NCBI GenBank assembly: GCA_035628995.1
Contig: DASPIR010000008.1
Location: forward strand, 62,001 to 126,000
Direction of reading: 5' to 3'
Length of the DNA: 64,000 bases
Origin: Clostridia bacterium
GTDB taxonomy: Bacteria; Bacillota; Clostridia; Lutisporales; Lutisporaceae
Positions 25,167 through 34,128 of this stretch are shown piece after piece (the first letter of the stretch is position 1; each line of letters opens with the position of its first letter). The notes beneath the pieces are model-generated. The model saw nothing but the letters and a program-made list of their open reading frames with translations. It did no database searches and was not told the origin of the DNA. The position numbers and the translations under genes were made by a program.

Positions 25167-25901
25167 TTATTTAACAATCTCGGGATCTACTCTCAGATCA
25201 TCCTTTTTCTTATACAGAAGGTTGTGCAGAAAGGCTATGATGCGGTCTTTCATGAAAAAACCTGTGAGCAAAAGCAGGCATGCGAATACAGAGACTATGG
25301 CTACAACTGCATAATTGCCCTGCTGCAGATTTGCTCCAATATAGGAAGATGCAACTATGGCGGGTATACGTGCAACTGAAGATATCATAAAAAACGTCAT
25401 AGGTCTTACAGGGGTAATCCCTGCCAGATAGCTCAAAGCATCCTTGGGCATGCCCGGTATAAGGAACAAGATGAACATCGCAATTTCAGACTTTGGATTG
25501 TTTATGAGAAAGCTGAACTTTTCAAGCAGCTCTTTTGGCGTAAACAGATTAATAAGGGAGTATCCCAGAAGTCTGGAAGCGAAGAAAACAATGATAGAGC
25601 CAAGTGTGATCCCTATAATTGAATAGATGGACCCAAACAGTGTCCCATAGATATATCCCCCTGCAATCTGGGTCAGATCTCCCGGCAAGGCTGCGATTAT
25701 GACCTGTAGAGTCTGTACACCTATAAATACAATAATTCCTGTTGCACCGTAGGACGACAGTATGGTTTTGAAAGCACCGGGATTTGACGCCATGTATACT
25801 ATATTTGCTGAATACTTTAAAGCAGTAATTGCTACGGCGGAAATAAAAAGCAGCAGCAAGCTTACTCTGATTAATAGTTGTATTAGCTTTTGTCTATTCA
25901 T
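25167..25901 (-). CDS. TVP38/TMEM64 family membrane protein (VTT domain)
   Basis: 244-residue integral membrane protein with about six hydrophobic segments and the VTT/DedA-like core (LPGDLTQIAGGYIYGTLFGS, then FLIPGMPKDALSYLAGITP). Relatives are membrane scramblase-like or transport proteins; the substrate is unknown. The C-terminus is charged (YKKKDDLRVDPEIVK). The ribosome site GAGGAG precedes the ATG. Confidence 0.85.
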   Translation of the reverse strand: MNRQKLIQLLIRVSLLLLFISAVAITALKYSANIVYMASNPGAFKTILSSYGATGIIVFIGVQTLQVIIAALPGDLTQIAGGYIYGTLFGSIYSIIGITLGSIIVFFASRLLGYSLINLFTPKELLEKFSFLINNPKSEIAMFILFLIPGMPKDALSYLAGITPVRPMTFFMISSVARIPAIVASSYIGANLQQGNYAVVAIVSVFACLLLLTGFFMKDRIIAFLHNLLYKKKDDLRVDPEIVK

Positions 25902-25922
25902 ATATTATTCTCCTCGCATAAA

Positions 25923-26477
25923 TCAGACCTGTATAAAGACTGGGAAAAGGTAGCGCTCATTTACAAACCCCTCATATAGGATTTCTCTGTTTTTTATAGA
26001 GTATAAATCGTCTGTTCTTGTTAACTCAGGGTCTTTCTCGGATTCCAGCACATTGCTTTTTATCAATGCTTCAGATATAAATTGGGAACAGAAATAATAG
26101 TTTTTCCTTTTTAGCGGTTTATTAAGCAGGATTCCATATAAACCTAAGAAATTGTATTTATATTTATCTTTTTCTTTTGAAAACTTCTCAATATATTCCT
26201 GAAGCGCATAATACTGTTCATCTGTTATTTTTACTCTTAGAATCATGCATTCACAGCTCGCAGATTTGCTGAATACCCCGCCATGGAGGCTTTCTACAAC
26301 GAAACCTCCCGAAAAAGGATTGTTGGGATTAATTCTGCCAAAGGAATACATTTCGGTAAAATCACTGTCAAAGCTGAGGGATGCATGAGGATACCTTATA
26401 TCGGAAAAGGCAGAAATCAGCCTGGAGAGCCAAGTACCTGTTTTTGAAAAAACTAAATAAATATATCTGTTGTTCAT
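25923..26477 (-). CDS. Permuted papain-like (YiiX/NlpC-type) protein
   Basis: 184-residue cytosolic protein. It has RYPHASLSFD early (candidate His) and NYYFCSQFISEALIKS late (candidate Cys), the order seen in permuted NlpC/P60-like amidase folds. Other conserved-looking parts are YLVFSKTGTWLSRLI and MYSFGRINPNNPFSGGFV. The substrate may be a lipid or peptide. It lies just upstream of the TVP38 gene on the same strand (21 bp apart), so they are probably co-transcribed. Confidence 0.6.
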   Translation of the reverse strand: MNNRYIYLVFSKTGTWLSRLISAFSDIRYPHASLSFDSDFTEMYSFGRINPNNPFSGGFVVESLHGGVFSKSASCECMILRVKITDEQYYALQEYIEKFSKEKDKYKYNFLGLYGILLNKPLKRKNYYFCSQFISEALIKSNVLESEKDPELTRTDDLYSIKNREILYEGFVNERYLFPVFIQV

Positions 26478-26622
26478 ATGCCATTACCACTCCTAACAGT
26501 TCAAATAAAGCAGCATTACTGCCTATAATGTATTTTAGACTTTAATACTTACAGTAGTTTTAAAGAAACATTAGAATTCAATTAGATAGTGCTCTTACAG
26601 GGTACATATATAGGTAAAGACG

Positions 26623-26668
26623 AAAAAAACGACAGCTTGCGTCAAACAAGCTATCGTTATTTTTTTTT
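26623..26668. terminator. Bidirectional intrinsic terminator
   Basis: AACGACAGCTTG/CAAGCTATCGTT stem (one mismatch) flanked by an A-run on the left and a T-run on the right. It ends the YkuD gene on the minus strand. Confidence 0.8.
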
Positions 26669-26693
26669 GCTGATTAGAAAATAAAAAAATTAA

Positions 26694-27068
26694 CTATACA
26701 ATTTTGACTTTCGTACCCACGCCCACCAAATTAAACAGTTCAATAACGTCCTTATTGTACATCCTGATGCATCCGTGAGATACAGCCTTCCCAATGGATG
26801 AAGGATTATTTGTGCCATGTATTCCATAGCCCTTTCTGTTAAGTCCCATCCATCTTGCTCCGAAGGGGCCACCCGGGTTCACTTGTTTATTGATTATTCT
26901 ATAAGTGCCTGTTGGAGTTTTAGTCAGGATTTTTCCAGTAGCTATAGGGTATGACTTGAACCACTTTCCATCCTTAAGCAAATGGAGCTTACGTGTCTTG
27001 GTATTTACAGTTATGCTGTAGCTTACACGATAATACTCAGGGCTTCTCATAAAAGGACAGTAATACAT
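26694..27068 (-). CDS. L,D-transpeptidase (YkuD domain)
   Basis: Minimal 124-residue YkuD enzyme that forms 3-3 crosslinks in peptidoglycan or related amide bonds. The whole catalytic motif is present: [13 protein letters not shown] (His84) and SHGCIRM (His98, Cys100). The substrate-loop segment [22 protein letters not shown] is present around residues 52-73. There is no signal peptide and no LysM domain. The ribosome site GGAGGAG is strong. It is a close relative of the broken catalytic domain at 24565. In spore formers such enzymes often act in the spore or mother cell. Confidence 0.9.
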   Translation of the reverse strand: MYYCPFMRSPEYYRVSYSITVNTKTRKLHLLKDGKWFKSYPIATGKILTKTPTGTYRIINKQVNPGGPFGARWMGLNRKGYGIHGTNNPSSIGKAVSHGCIRMYNKDVIELFNLVGVGTKVKIV

Positions 27069-27322
27069 AATACTCCTCCTATATGCTTCGCACTAAATCA
27101 CTAATATAATTCTTCAATAGTGCGAAACGTTTTCATTGATGTTATAAATCACAGCTATTCCACGTCACCTTCTATTGCGATTTATATGCAAAATGAATGT
27201 GATATGTAATGTGTTCTTAGAAAATATTGTCGTTCAGAACTATATATATGTGGGAATACAGTAATATGAAGCATATCTGCATAAAATTTGTTTATACTAG
27301 TATTGAAATGAGGTGAAAACAT

Positions 27323-27679
27323 ATGAAACATGTCAGTGCAATTTTAATAAAATTTATTATGGTTGCAGTGGTGCTATCAATTATACTTCTTTACACTACC
27401 AATCTTACTTTTTCTAATATACTGACGATATCAGCGGTAATAACAGTTGCAGCCTATTTGATTGGAGACTTGGGCATACTTCCTAAAACGAATAATATTA
27501 TTGCGACCACCGCTGATGCAGGTTTATCATTAGTTGTCCTTTTAGTGTTCAACTGGGTCTATCCTTGGGCGGCCATTTCATTTTTCGATGCATTGCTGGC
27601 TGCAGTGGGATTAGCCTTGGGAGAATGGGTATTTCATAAGATTATATCACCGCCCCCTGCAGTACGTTACCGCAGATAG
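27323..27679 (+). CDS. DUF2512 (YndM-like) membrane protein
   Basis: 118-residue protein with four hydrophobic segments. It has the family wording ITISAVITVAAYLIGDLGILP, ATTADAGLSLVVLLVFNWV and GLALGEWVFHK. The function is unknown; B. subtilis YndM belongs here and is linked to sporulation-stage expression. The ribosome site is GAGGTGA. A terminator follows. Confidence 0.8.
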   Translation: MKHVSAILIKFIMVAVVLSIILLYTTNLTFSNILTISAVITVAAYLIGDLGILPKTNNIIATTADAGLSLVVLLVFNWVYPWAAISFFDALLAAVGLALGEWVFHKIISPPPAVRYRR

Positions 27680-27707
27680 GAGCGGCCAAAACTAACTTGA
27701 AATCAAT

Positions 27708-27747
27708 AAAAACAAGAAACACCTTGGATAGGGTGTTTTTTGTTTTT
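27708..27747 (+). terminator. Intrinsic terminator
   Basis: AAGAAACACC with GGGTGTTTTTT, with a 7-nt loop, then GTTTTTAT. Confidence 0.75.
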
Positions 27748-27839
27748 ATAAATTTCACTTAGCTATTAAAGGAAATAAATTACAAGTGCAGAATATATTG
27801 TACTAACTGTTTATTGCAATGAAGAAAGGTGGGGTTGAT

Positions 27840-28343
27840 ATGAGAGAAAAGCTTGTACCGGATGATTTTATTGTTCCTGAGAAGCTTGAAACAGAAAAGC
27901 TGCGATTAAGAATGCTGTCTACTGATGATGTTGTGAAGGACTATGAGGCGGTAATGACGAGTATAGAACATCTGCAAAGCTTATGTGATCCGTATGCAAG
28001 CGGTATATGGCCACGAGAAGATATGACTATTGAAGAGGACTTAAGAGATCTGGAAAGACATCAAAGTGAATTCCTGGCAAGAATAGCTTTCGCATATACT
28101 GTAATGTCTTTGGATGAAAGTGAATGCCTGGGTTGTGTATATATTGACCCAAGCCATGTAAAGGAATATGATGCAGAAGTATATCTATGGGTAAGGCAGA
28201 GTGAGCTTGAAAGAGGGCTGGAAGAGCACTTGTTTCAAACAGCGCAGAAGTGGCTGGATGAAGTGTGGCATTTCAAAAGGGTTGCATATCCCGGAATAAA
28301 GATTGGGTGGGAAGAATGGAGAAGTTTAAGATTCATGGACTAA
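27840..28343 (+). CDS. GNAT family acetyltransferase
   Basis: About 167 residues. It starts with the common LETEKLRLRMLSTDDVVKDYEAV and has AYTVMSLDESECLGCVYID (beta 4-like) and a degenerate acetyl-CoA loop region (RQSELERGLEEHLFQTAQKW). ATG 27840 has a GGTGGGG site. An in-frame ATG at 27819 is less well placed. The substrate is unknown. It forms a run with the lipoprotein and another GNAT downstream. Confidence 0.65.
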   Translation: MREKLVPDDFIVPEKLETEKLRLRMLSTDDVVKDYEAVMTSIEHLQSLCDPYASGIWPREDMTIEEDLRDLERHQSEFLARIAFAYTVMSLDESECLGCVYIDPSHVKEYDAEVYLWVRQSELERGLEEHLFQTAQKWLDEVWHFKRVAYPGIKIGWEEWRSLRFMD

Positions 28344-28363
28344 TTATAACGGAGGTGTTTGTA

Positions 28364-28903
28364 GTGAAACGCAGCAGATATGCATTGATAGTGATTGCCT
28401 TTTTACTTTTAACTCTGGTTGGATGTCAGAGTAAGGAGCAGTCCGATGTGCAGCCTCAACCAGAGATTAAAGCTGATACTAAACTGATTGAGGCGGTGGC
28501 AAGCGACTCGATAAATACTGAGGGGATGACAAAGCTCGGGGAGTTCTCCAATGATATAGACATGGATAATATTGAAGAGAAGATAGAGTTGTTTACAGCT
28601 GCGGGACGAGATGAAAAGGGAGAAATGGGGTGGGACGATGGCCAGGATTGGGTATTGGTGGTCCGTGATGGGGATAAGTCCTACCCTCTATTATCTCAGT
28701 ATGTGCAGTTAGGGGTGGTTTATTTCACCGTATCTAACAGCGGTGAGGAGCCAACACAGAATATCACTGTAATAGTAGCAGAAGGTGCAAGCTTTAGCAT
28801 GATGGGCTATGCTTTTGATAAAGAAAAGAATGGATTTAGGGAGGAACCTCTATATAAATCAGAGGATGACTGCTGGATTTATAGTTCAATGCCAAGTTAC
28901 TAA
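28364..28903 (+). CDS. Predicted lipoprotein
   Basis: GTG start behind GGAGGTG. The signal peptide is ALIVIAFLLLTLVGC with lipobox LVGC, so Cys21 becomes lipidated. The mature part is about 160 residues, with a polar linker (QSKEQSDVQPQPEIK) and a domain rich in Asp/Gly (EMGWDDGQDWVLVVRDGDKS). It has no recognised enzyme motif. Longer in-frame starts overlap the GNAT gene and lack a ribosome site. Confidence 0.75.
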   Translation: MKRSRYALIVIAFLLLTLVGCQSKEQSDVQPQPEIKADTKLIEAVASDSINTEGMTKLGEFSNDIDMDNIEEKIELFTAAGRDEKGEMGWDDGQDWVLVVRDGDKSYPLLSQYVQLGVVYFTVSNSGEEPTQNITVIVAEGASFSMMGYAFDKEKNGFREEPLYKSEDDCWIYSSMPSY

Positions 28904-28929
28904 AATTCTCTACAAAAGGGGGCAGCACG

Positions 28930-29769
28930 ATGATTATAAAACAGTTTCACAATGCAAAAGAATATTTAGGCAGAGTTGAAGCCTTCCTCTTAAAGGATGA
29001 GGCTTTGAATATTCTCCCGCTTGGAATTATATATTCACTCGCTGAGAGTAAGGAGAACACTGATAGTCTGCTTGCATTGATTGAAGATGAAAATAGGATT
29101 CTGTTTGTCATGATTAGGACAACTATGAATTTGGTGGTCTACGGTGAGGGGCCGAAGCTTGACAAGGTCATCAACAAAGCTGTTGCCTATATTATAGAGA
29201 ATAAAATTGAAATTCCGGGCGTCATTGGACCAATTAAGATAGCCACCAGGTTTGCAGAGCAATGGGAGAAAGTGACCAAATCAAGTATTAAGGTTAGGAT
29301 GAACCAAAGGCTATATAGATTAGATAAAGTTAATGAAGTAAAAGTATGTGAGGGAAGGTTCAGAGCCGCTGCATCAGGAGATTCGGGTACAGCAGCAGAA
29401 TGGACATATGATTTTTCAGAGGAGGCTCTTGAGGGTATATCGATGGAAGCGGCGACTGCACATGCGGAGAATAGCATCAGGAATGCCATACTGTATTTAT
29501 GGGAGGATGGAGTTCCGGTTTCTATAGCAAGCAAAGCAAGGTCTACAAAGAATGGCATTGTACTCAATCTGGTTTATACTCCTATTGCACTTAGGGGTAA
29601 AGGCTATGCAACAAGCTGTGTTGCAGCACTGAGTCAGAAGCTCCTGGATGATGGCTATAAGTTCTGCAGTCTTTTTACTGATTTATCAAATCCCACATCA
29701 AACGATATATATACTAAAATCGGATATAACCCTGTTGCTGATTTCATTGTCTACGATTTTTGCGACTGA
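28930..29769 (+). CDS. GNAT family acetyltransferase, two-part
   Basis: 279 residues. The C-terminal half is a GNAT domain with VYTPIALRGKGYATSCVAAL (acetyl-CoA loop R-G-x-G-Y-A) and LFTDLSNPTSNDIYTKIGYNPV, typical of the family that carries a variant N-terminal half. The N-terminal half (residues 1-130) is a degenerate GNAT-like fold. The ribosome site AAAGGGGG is present. The substrate is unknown. Confidence 0.75.
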   Translation: MIIKQFHNAKEYLGRVEAFLLKDEALNILPLGIIYSLAESKENTDSLLALIEDENRILFVMIRTTMNLVVYGEGPKLDKVINKAVAYIIENKIEIPGVIGPIKIATRFAEQWEKVTKSSIKVRMNQRLYRLDKVNEVKVCEGRFRAAASGDSGTAAEWTYDFSEEALEGISMEAATAHAENSIRNAILYLWEDGVPVSIASKARSTKNGIVLNLVYTPIALRGKGYATSCVAALSQKLLDDGYKFCSLFTDLSNPTSNDIYTKIGYNPVADFIVYDFCD

Positions 29770-29863
29770 TTATTTTTGATTTGACAAATATAAAAGTAAA
29801 GAGGATAATCTCTTTAATAAGTGGTTTAAATATACTGTTATGGAATAATAAGGAGGTGGAAAT

Positions 29864-30067
29864 ATGAAGATTAACACTTATGTGCAGTATCATGGAAAGC
29901 AAATTCTTACAGCTGACTTGGAGAAGAAGGTAAAGGAAGTTTGGAGGCAAAAAGGTCATATTGTTAAAGAAATCGAAAGCATAGCTCTTTACTTCAAGGT
30001 TGAAGAAAATGCATGCTACTATGTAGTAAATGGCACTCTTTCGGGTATGGTGCCGATAGAAGGGTAG
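29864..30067 (+). CDS. DUF6465 family small protein
   Basis: 67-residue protein. It fits the short clostridial family with YVQYHGKQI, an amphipathic helix (LEKKVKEVWRQKGH), then ESIALYFKVEENACYYVVNGT. The function is unknown. The ribosome site AAGGAGGT is strong. It is convergent with ybaK and 2 bp from its end. Confidence 0.6.
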   Translation: MKINTYVQYHGKQILTADLEKKVKEVWRQKGHIVKEIESIALYFKVEENACYYVVNGTLSGMVPIEG

Positions 30068-30069
30068 AC

Positions 30070-30531
30070 TTATTTGCAAACATCTACCCAAGTTCCGCCA
30101 GTCACTTCCTGCAAGCGTTCAGGAGATATTTTTACGGCAGAATTCACCGAGCCTGCAGCTGGATAAACATTTTCGAACTCTTTCATTGAAATATCCAAGT
30201 AAACATCCAAGCTATTCTTGAGGCCGAAGGGGCATACTCCCCCCACGGGGTGCCCAGTTATCTCCAGCACCTCTTCATGGTTCAGCATTGTCGCCTTTTC
30301 ATGGAAGCAATCCTTGTACTTGCGGTTGTCAATTCTGGCGTCACCCTTTGTAACAATCAATATTTCTCTATCCTTTAATCCAAATGCCATGGTTTTTGCG
30401 ATAAGCGCAGGCTCCACACCATGGGCCTTTGCAGCGAGCTCAACAGTAGCAGTGCTTCCATCATGCTCAAGTATATGAAGATCCATATATCCATTTTCGA
30501 TAAAAAACTTTCTTACACTTTCCAAACTCAT
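30070..30531 (-). CDS. YbaK/EbsC family aminoacyl-tRNA deacylase
   Basis: 153-residue trans-editing enzyme that clears mischarged Cys- or Ala-tRNA(Pro). The family signatures are TVELAAKAHGVEPALIAKTM, LIVTKGDARIDNRKYK and the GHPVGGVCPFGLK loop (split: VGGVCPFG near residues 97-104), with the conserved Lys in AKTMAF. The protein is cytosolic. The start is ATG 30531. It is monocistronic. Confidence 0.85.
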   Translation of the reverse strand: MSLESVRKFFIENGYMDLHILEHDGSTATVELAAKAHGVEPALIAKTMAFGLKDREILIVTKGDARIDNRKYKDCFHEKATMLNHEEVLEITGHPVGGVCPFGLKNSLDVYLDISMKEFENVYPAAGSVNSAVKISPERLQEVTGGTWVDVCK

Positions 30532-30642
30532 TACAATTACTTCCTTTCATTTGTATCGAAATCTCTAAGCGCATATGCTATTCTAATGGTATTATATCAT
30601 TTTCGACAGGATTACAAAATATTAATCAAGGAGTGATTGATT

Positions 30643-31638
30643 ATGAAGGCAATGGTCATTGACCGATTTGGTTCACCAGAGGTTTTTCGTGAGGAGGAGC
30701 TTGATGTACCTAAGCTGAAGGCTGGTTATGTGCTTGTGAAGGTGCATGCAAGCAGTGTAAATCCGATAGAGACAAAGATTCGCGCAGGTCTTGTTCCTGC
30801 TATAACGCCACCTTTTCCGGCAGTACTTAACGGAGATTTCTCAGGAGTTATTGTCGGGGTAGGGGAAGAAGTTGCAGGCTTTAGAGTTGGAGATGAGGTT
30901 TTTGGCTGCGCGGGGGGAGCCGCTAATGAAAGTGGTGCCTTAGCTGAGTATATGCTGGCAGACTCTAAGCTCATAGGGCATAAACCGCAAAATACCGATC
31001 ATAGGATGGCTGCATTTTATCCCCTGGTAAGTTTAACTGCTTATGAACTGCTGGAGAAGGCACAGATAAAGCAAGGGGATAAAGTGCTAATACATGGAAT
31101 AGCAGGAGGGGTGGGGCATATTGCTCTCCAGCTGGCTAAAATAAGGGGCGCGAAGGTGTACGGTACCGTATCGGGAAACTCCAAAGGCAAGAGCGCACTT
31201 GATCTTGGAGCAGATGCAGTTATCAACTACAGGGAAAAAAGTGTGGAGGAATACGTTAAGCAGTATACTGGCAGTAAAGGCTTTGATGTGGTGATTGATA
31301 CTGTGGGAGGGGAAAACCTTTTAAACAGCTTCAAGGCAGTTAGGCTGAACGGGACAGTATGCACTACCAATTCCAGAGTGAGCTTGGACCTGGGGATGAT
31401 GCACAGGAAGGCAATCAGCCTGAGATGTGTTTTCATACTGATAGCATTGGTGGATGGGGTAGATAGGGAAAGACATGGGGAAATATTGAAGGAAGTCAAA
31501 GAACTTATTGAGAGCGGCAAGCTAAAGATATTGAAAGCAGAGAAGGAGTTCTTGTTTACAAAAGCGGGAGAAGCCCATAGCTACCTGGAATCAGGAAAAG
31601 CCGAAGGTAAAATAGCACTTCTCAGTCCATATATATAA
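30643..31638 (+). CDS. Zinc-independent MDR family oxidoreductase (quinone reductase-like)
   Basis: About 331 residues of the medium-chain dehydrogenase fold. It has the GroES-like N-terminus SSVNPIETKIRAGL and GDFSGVIVGVGEEV, and the NADP-binding part VLIHGIAGGVGHIALQLAK, then YGTVSG and GLDVV-like FDVVIDTVGG. Zinc ligands are absent, as in quinone:NADPH oxidoreductases and related enzymes. ATG 30643 is behind AAGGAG; TTG 30637 overlaps this spacing. The substrate is unknown. Confidence 0.85.
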   Translation: MKAMVIDRFGSPEVFREEELDVPKLKAGYVLVKVHASSVNPIETKIRAGLVPAITPPFPAVLNGDFSGVIVGVGEEVAGFRVGDEVFGCAGGAANESGALAEYMLADSKLIGHKPQNTDHRMAAFYPLVSLTAYELLEKAQIKQGDKVLIHGIAGGVGHIALQLAKIRGAKVYGTVSGNSKGKSALDLGADAVINYREKSVEEYVKQYTGSKGFDVVIDTVGGENLLNSFKAVRLNGTVCTTNSRVSLDLGMMHRKAISLRCVFILIALVDGVDRERHGEILKEVKELIESGKLKILKAEKEFLFTKAGEAHSYLESGKAEGKIALLSPYI

Positions 31639-32039
31639 TCAGTGCTGTAGATAAAAAAATCTCAAACATTGATATTAAAATGGATATCGAAGAAAACGAG
31701 AGATATATCAAGCGTTAGAGACATATTCTGGAATAATGAAAATTTACATAAACTGCGATTGGAGGAGCCCTGTGGCGTGATGCATACCTGCACTACCTGC
31801 TGTGCTCCTATTTTTGTTTTTGAGTCAAAATCAATTTATAGTGGCATAAACAAGTCAAAATGTGCCTTTGTGTTTTATAGGTGTTGATGATAAGATTAGC
31901 CACATAGACAGAATAGCAAATATATTTGCAAGACGTTAAAGAAGGAACTGAGAACTGGAGGATTTGAATAGACAAGCATCGAAGCTGCAGAAATGGAATA
32001 TGTATAAAAATAGGAATAAAAAAAGAAAGGGTGTAGCTA
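31639..32039. other. 400-bp intergenic region
   Basis: No credible gene. A possible terminator lies at about 31764-31818 (GGAGC...GCTCC then TATTTTTGTTTTTG), which would end the oxidoreductase gene. A 72-codon ORF in this region has no ribosome site and an odd composition, so I do not call it. The hflK promoter must lie near its right end, but I cannot place it with confidence. Confidence 0.5.
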
Positions 32040-33077
32040 ATGTCAGATAAATTAGGGGGTATCCTGGGAGGACTTGCTAATGCCGTAAAAGGCGGAGCCG
32101 CAGGGCCAGGAGCAGGCAAAATCATAAAGAAGGTCGCCATTATTGTGATTCTCGGTTGGGTGGCGTTAAACTTATTGTTTGGTACAGTGTATAAGATGGA
32201 TATTGGCTGGAATGGCGTGATAACCAGGTTTGGCAAGGTAGTGAAAATCGAGACAAAAGACGGACTACATGTAAAGCTGCCTTTTATAGACAATCTGCAG
32301 AAGGTTAATGTGCAGCAGATAAGGAAGCTTGAGTATGGATACCGGACACTGCGGGAAGGCGACAACGGGAGAGATCCTGAATACCAGGATGTTATGGATG
32401 AAGCAATGGTCATAGTCGACGCCAAAGGCAACAACAGCTCGGTGGTACTGACTAATATTGTGGTTAGGTATCGTATAATAGATCCTTATAAATATTTATA
32501 TAGGGTTGATGATCTGGAAGGCACAATGATGCTTGCTTTGGAAGATTGCGTGAGAAATGCGGCTCAAATATTCACTCTGAATGAAGCCTTGACCAATAAA
32601 AGCATAATAGATGATGAGATATTCCCGGAATTTCAGAAGGTGTTGAACCAATATGATGCCGGAATACAGGTTGTGGAGGTAAAAACTCAGAATACTGAGC
32701 TGCTGCCGGAGGTTGATCAAGCATATCAGCAGGTTGAAGAAGCCAACCAGTTCAAGAACAGCAAGATACAGGAAGCAATGAAAATGAAAAATATGTTGGT
32801 GCCTCAAGCCGAAGCAGAGGCTAAGAAGCTTACTGAGGGTGCCAAGGGAGATGCTGCTATAACTGTAGCTAATGCTAAGGCGAGTGTAGCCCAGTACAAT
32901 TCTTTATATGAAGAGTACAAGAAGAACCCGGATGTTGTAAGAGAAAAGTACTACGTGGAAGCTATGAGGGAGTTTATAAAGAATAACAAGGTTGTAGTGG
33001 ATCTTACAGATAAAGGGCAGATGTATAAATTCTACAACATGGATCAAGGTGCGGTAAAACAGCAGGTTGCACAGTAA
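32040..33077 (+). CDS. hflK: HflK-type SPFH/band 7 membrane protein
   Basis: 345 residues. A Gly-rich cytoplasmic N-terminus (MSDKLGGILGGLANAVKGG) leads to one membrane span (VAIIVILGWVALNLLFG) and the SPFH domain (DIGWNGVITRFGKVVK, LHVKLPFIDNLQKV), then a long helical/coiled-coil part (QQVEEANQFKNSKIQEAMKM). HflK and HflC form a ring around FtsH and tune its proteolysis. The ribosome site is AAAGGGTG. HflC follows 20 bp later in the same operon. Confidence 0.85.
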   Translation: MSDKLGGILGGLANAVKGGAAGPGAGKIIKKVAIIVILGWVALNLLFGTVYKMDIGWNGVITRFGKVVKIETKDGLHVKLPFIDNLQKVNVQQIRKLEYGYRTLREGDNGRDPEYQDVMDEAMVIVDAKGNNSSVVLTNIVVRYRIIDPYKYLYRVDDLEGTMMLALEDCVRNAAQIFTLNEALTNKSIIDDEIFPEFQKVLNQYDAGIQVVEVKTQNTELLPEVDQAYQQVEEANQFKNSKIQEAMKMKNMLVPQAEAEAKKLTEGAKGDAAITVANAKASVAQYNSLYEEYKKNPDVVREKYYVEAMREFIKNNKVVVDLTDKGQMYKFYNMDQGAVKQQVAQ

Positions 33078-33097
33078 GTAGGAAGTGAGGGAAAATA

Positions 33098-34024
33098 ATG
33101 ATTAAGAAGATAATTATATGGGGTGCTGCAGCTTTGTTCATATTCGGACTGCTGACAGTGCCGTACACTGTGGCCGAGGATGAAGTAGCTCTTGTTAAAA
33201 GGTGGGGCAAGGTTCAGAAGGTAATAGTGAATACTCAGGACATGGAAAATGTAAGGGAAGCTTTGAAGGATAAGGGTTATAATGTAGAAGTCACTGACCG
33301 GAAGGGCTTGAACTTCAGACTTCCTATAGCTGACGATGTAACAGAGTATACAACTAAATATCTTACTTATATATCTGTAAGAGATACTGTTAATACTTCT
33401 GACCGAAAAAAGATAGATATAAATATGTATTCCCAGTATAGGATTGTAAACCCGGTGCTGGTAAATATGAGAAGCTATGGCAAAGGTGACCTCAACAAGC
33501 TTATGGATGACAGGGTATATCCTGTTGTAATTCAAACAGCCAATACCCTGAGGTTTGATGAGTTTTTCGATAAGGGTAAGACTGAGTCAGTGTTGAAGAC
33601 AAGAACAGAAGCGCTGAGCAAAGAGCTCCTATTTGATTATGGCGTTGAGGTTGCTGATATTGCGATACACAGAAGAAACTTCCCGACAGCCAATATCCAG
33701 TCAATACAAAATAAAATGATTGAAGAGATAAGAAAGGATAGTGAAAAGCTTAAGGCAGAAGGCCAGTCCCAATATGACAAGGACGTATCTGAAGCAGAAA
33801 GGCAGAAGAAAGAAGTAATTGCTAAAGCCATAGAAGATTCGGCAAATATCAAAGCTACTGCTGATACGCAAGCGATTAAAATATATGAGGAATCTCTAAG
33901 TAAGGATTTAGAGTTCTATAGATTCATACAGAGGACGAACACCTATAAGGAAATGAAGGATACAACGGTATTCGTGGATAAGGACAATGACTTCATGGAT
34001 TATCTGAATGGATATAAAAGATAG
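33098..34024 (+). CDS. hflC: HflC-type SPFH/band 7 membrane protein
   Basis: 308 residues. An N-terminal signal-anchor (IIIWGAAALFIFGLLTVPYT) is followed by SPFH core VAEDEVALVKRWGKV, LNFRLPIADDV and the HflC-type VEVADIAIHRRNFP. A long helical tail follows (KAEGQSQYDKDVSEAERQKK). It partners HflK upstream. The tail end YKR is followed by the terminator at 34017. Confidence 0.85.
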   Translation: MIKKIIIWGAAALFIFGLLTVPYTVAEDEVALVKRWGKVQKVIVNTQDMENVREALKDKGYNVEVTDRKGLNFRLPIADDVTEYTTKYLTYISVRDTVNTSDRKKIDINMYSQYRIVNPVLVNMRSYGKGDLNKLMDDRVYPVVIQTANTLRFDEFFDKGKTESVLKTRTEALSKELLFDYGVEVADIAIHRRNFPTANIQSIQNKMIEEIRKDSEKLKAEGQSQYDKDVSEAERQKKEVIAKAIEDSANIKATADTQAIKIYEESLSKDLEFYRFIQRTNTYKEMKDTTVFVDKDNDFMDYLNGYKR

Positions 34025-34047
34025 GCAAAAAACCTATCTTTTTTTTT
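34017..34047 (+). terminator. Intrinsic terminator of hflKC
   Basis: AAAGATAGG/CCTATCTTT with a 7-nt loop and a T-run, overlapping the last codons of hflC. Confidence 0.8.
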
Positions 34048-34128
34048 AGGTATGAAAAATTTTGTTGCAAACTGAGCATAATAAATGTATTGTTAAATAG
34101 TTACATAAAAAAGATAGGATGGTAGTGA

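Noticed and set aside
24677-25177. Intact LysM gene starting at 25177
   Set aside because: That start overlaps the TVP38 gene end and lacks a ribosome site. ATG 25093 is right, and the C-terminus is a frameshift product.
31669-31887. 72-codon open frame with cysteine pairs
   Set aside because: No ribosome site, no recognised domain, and a probable terminator lies inside it.
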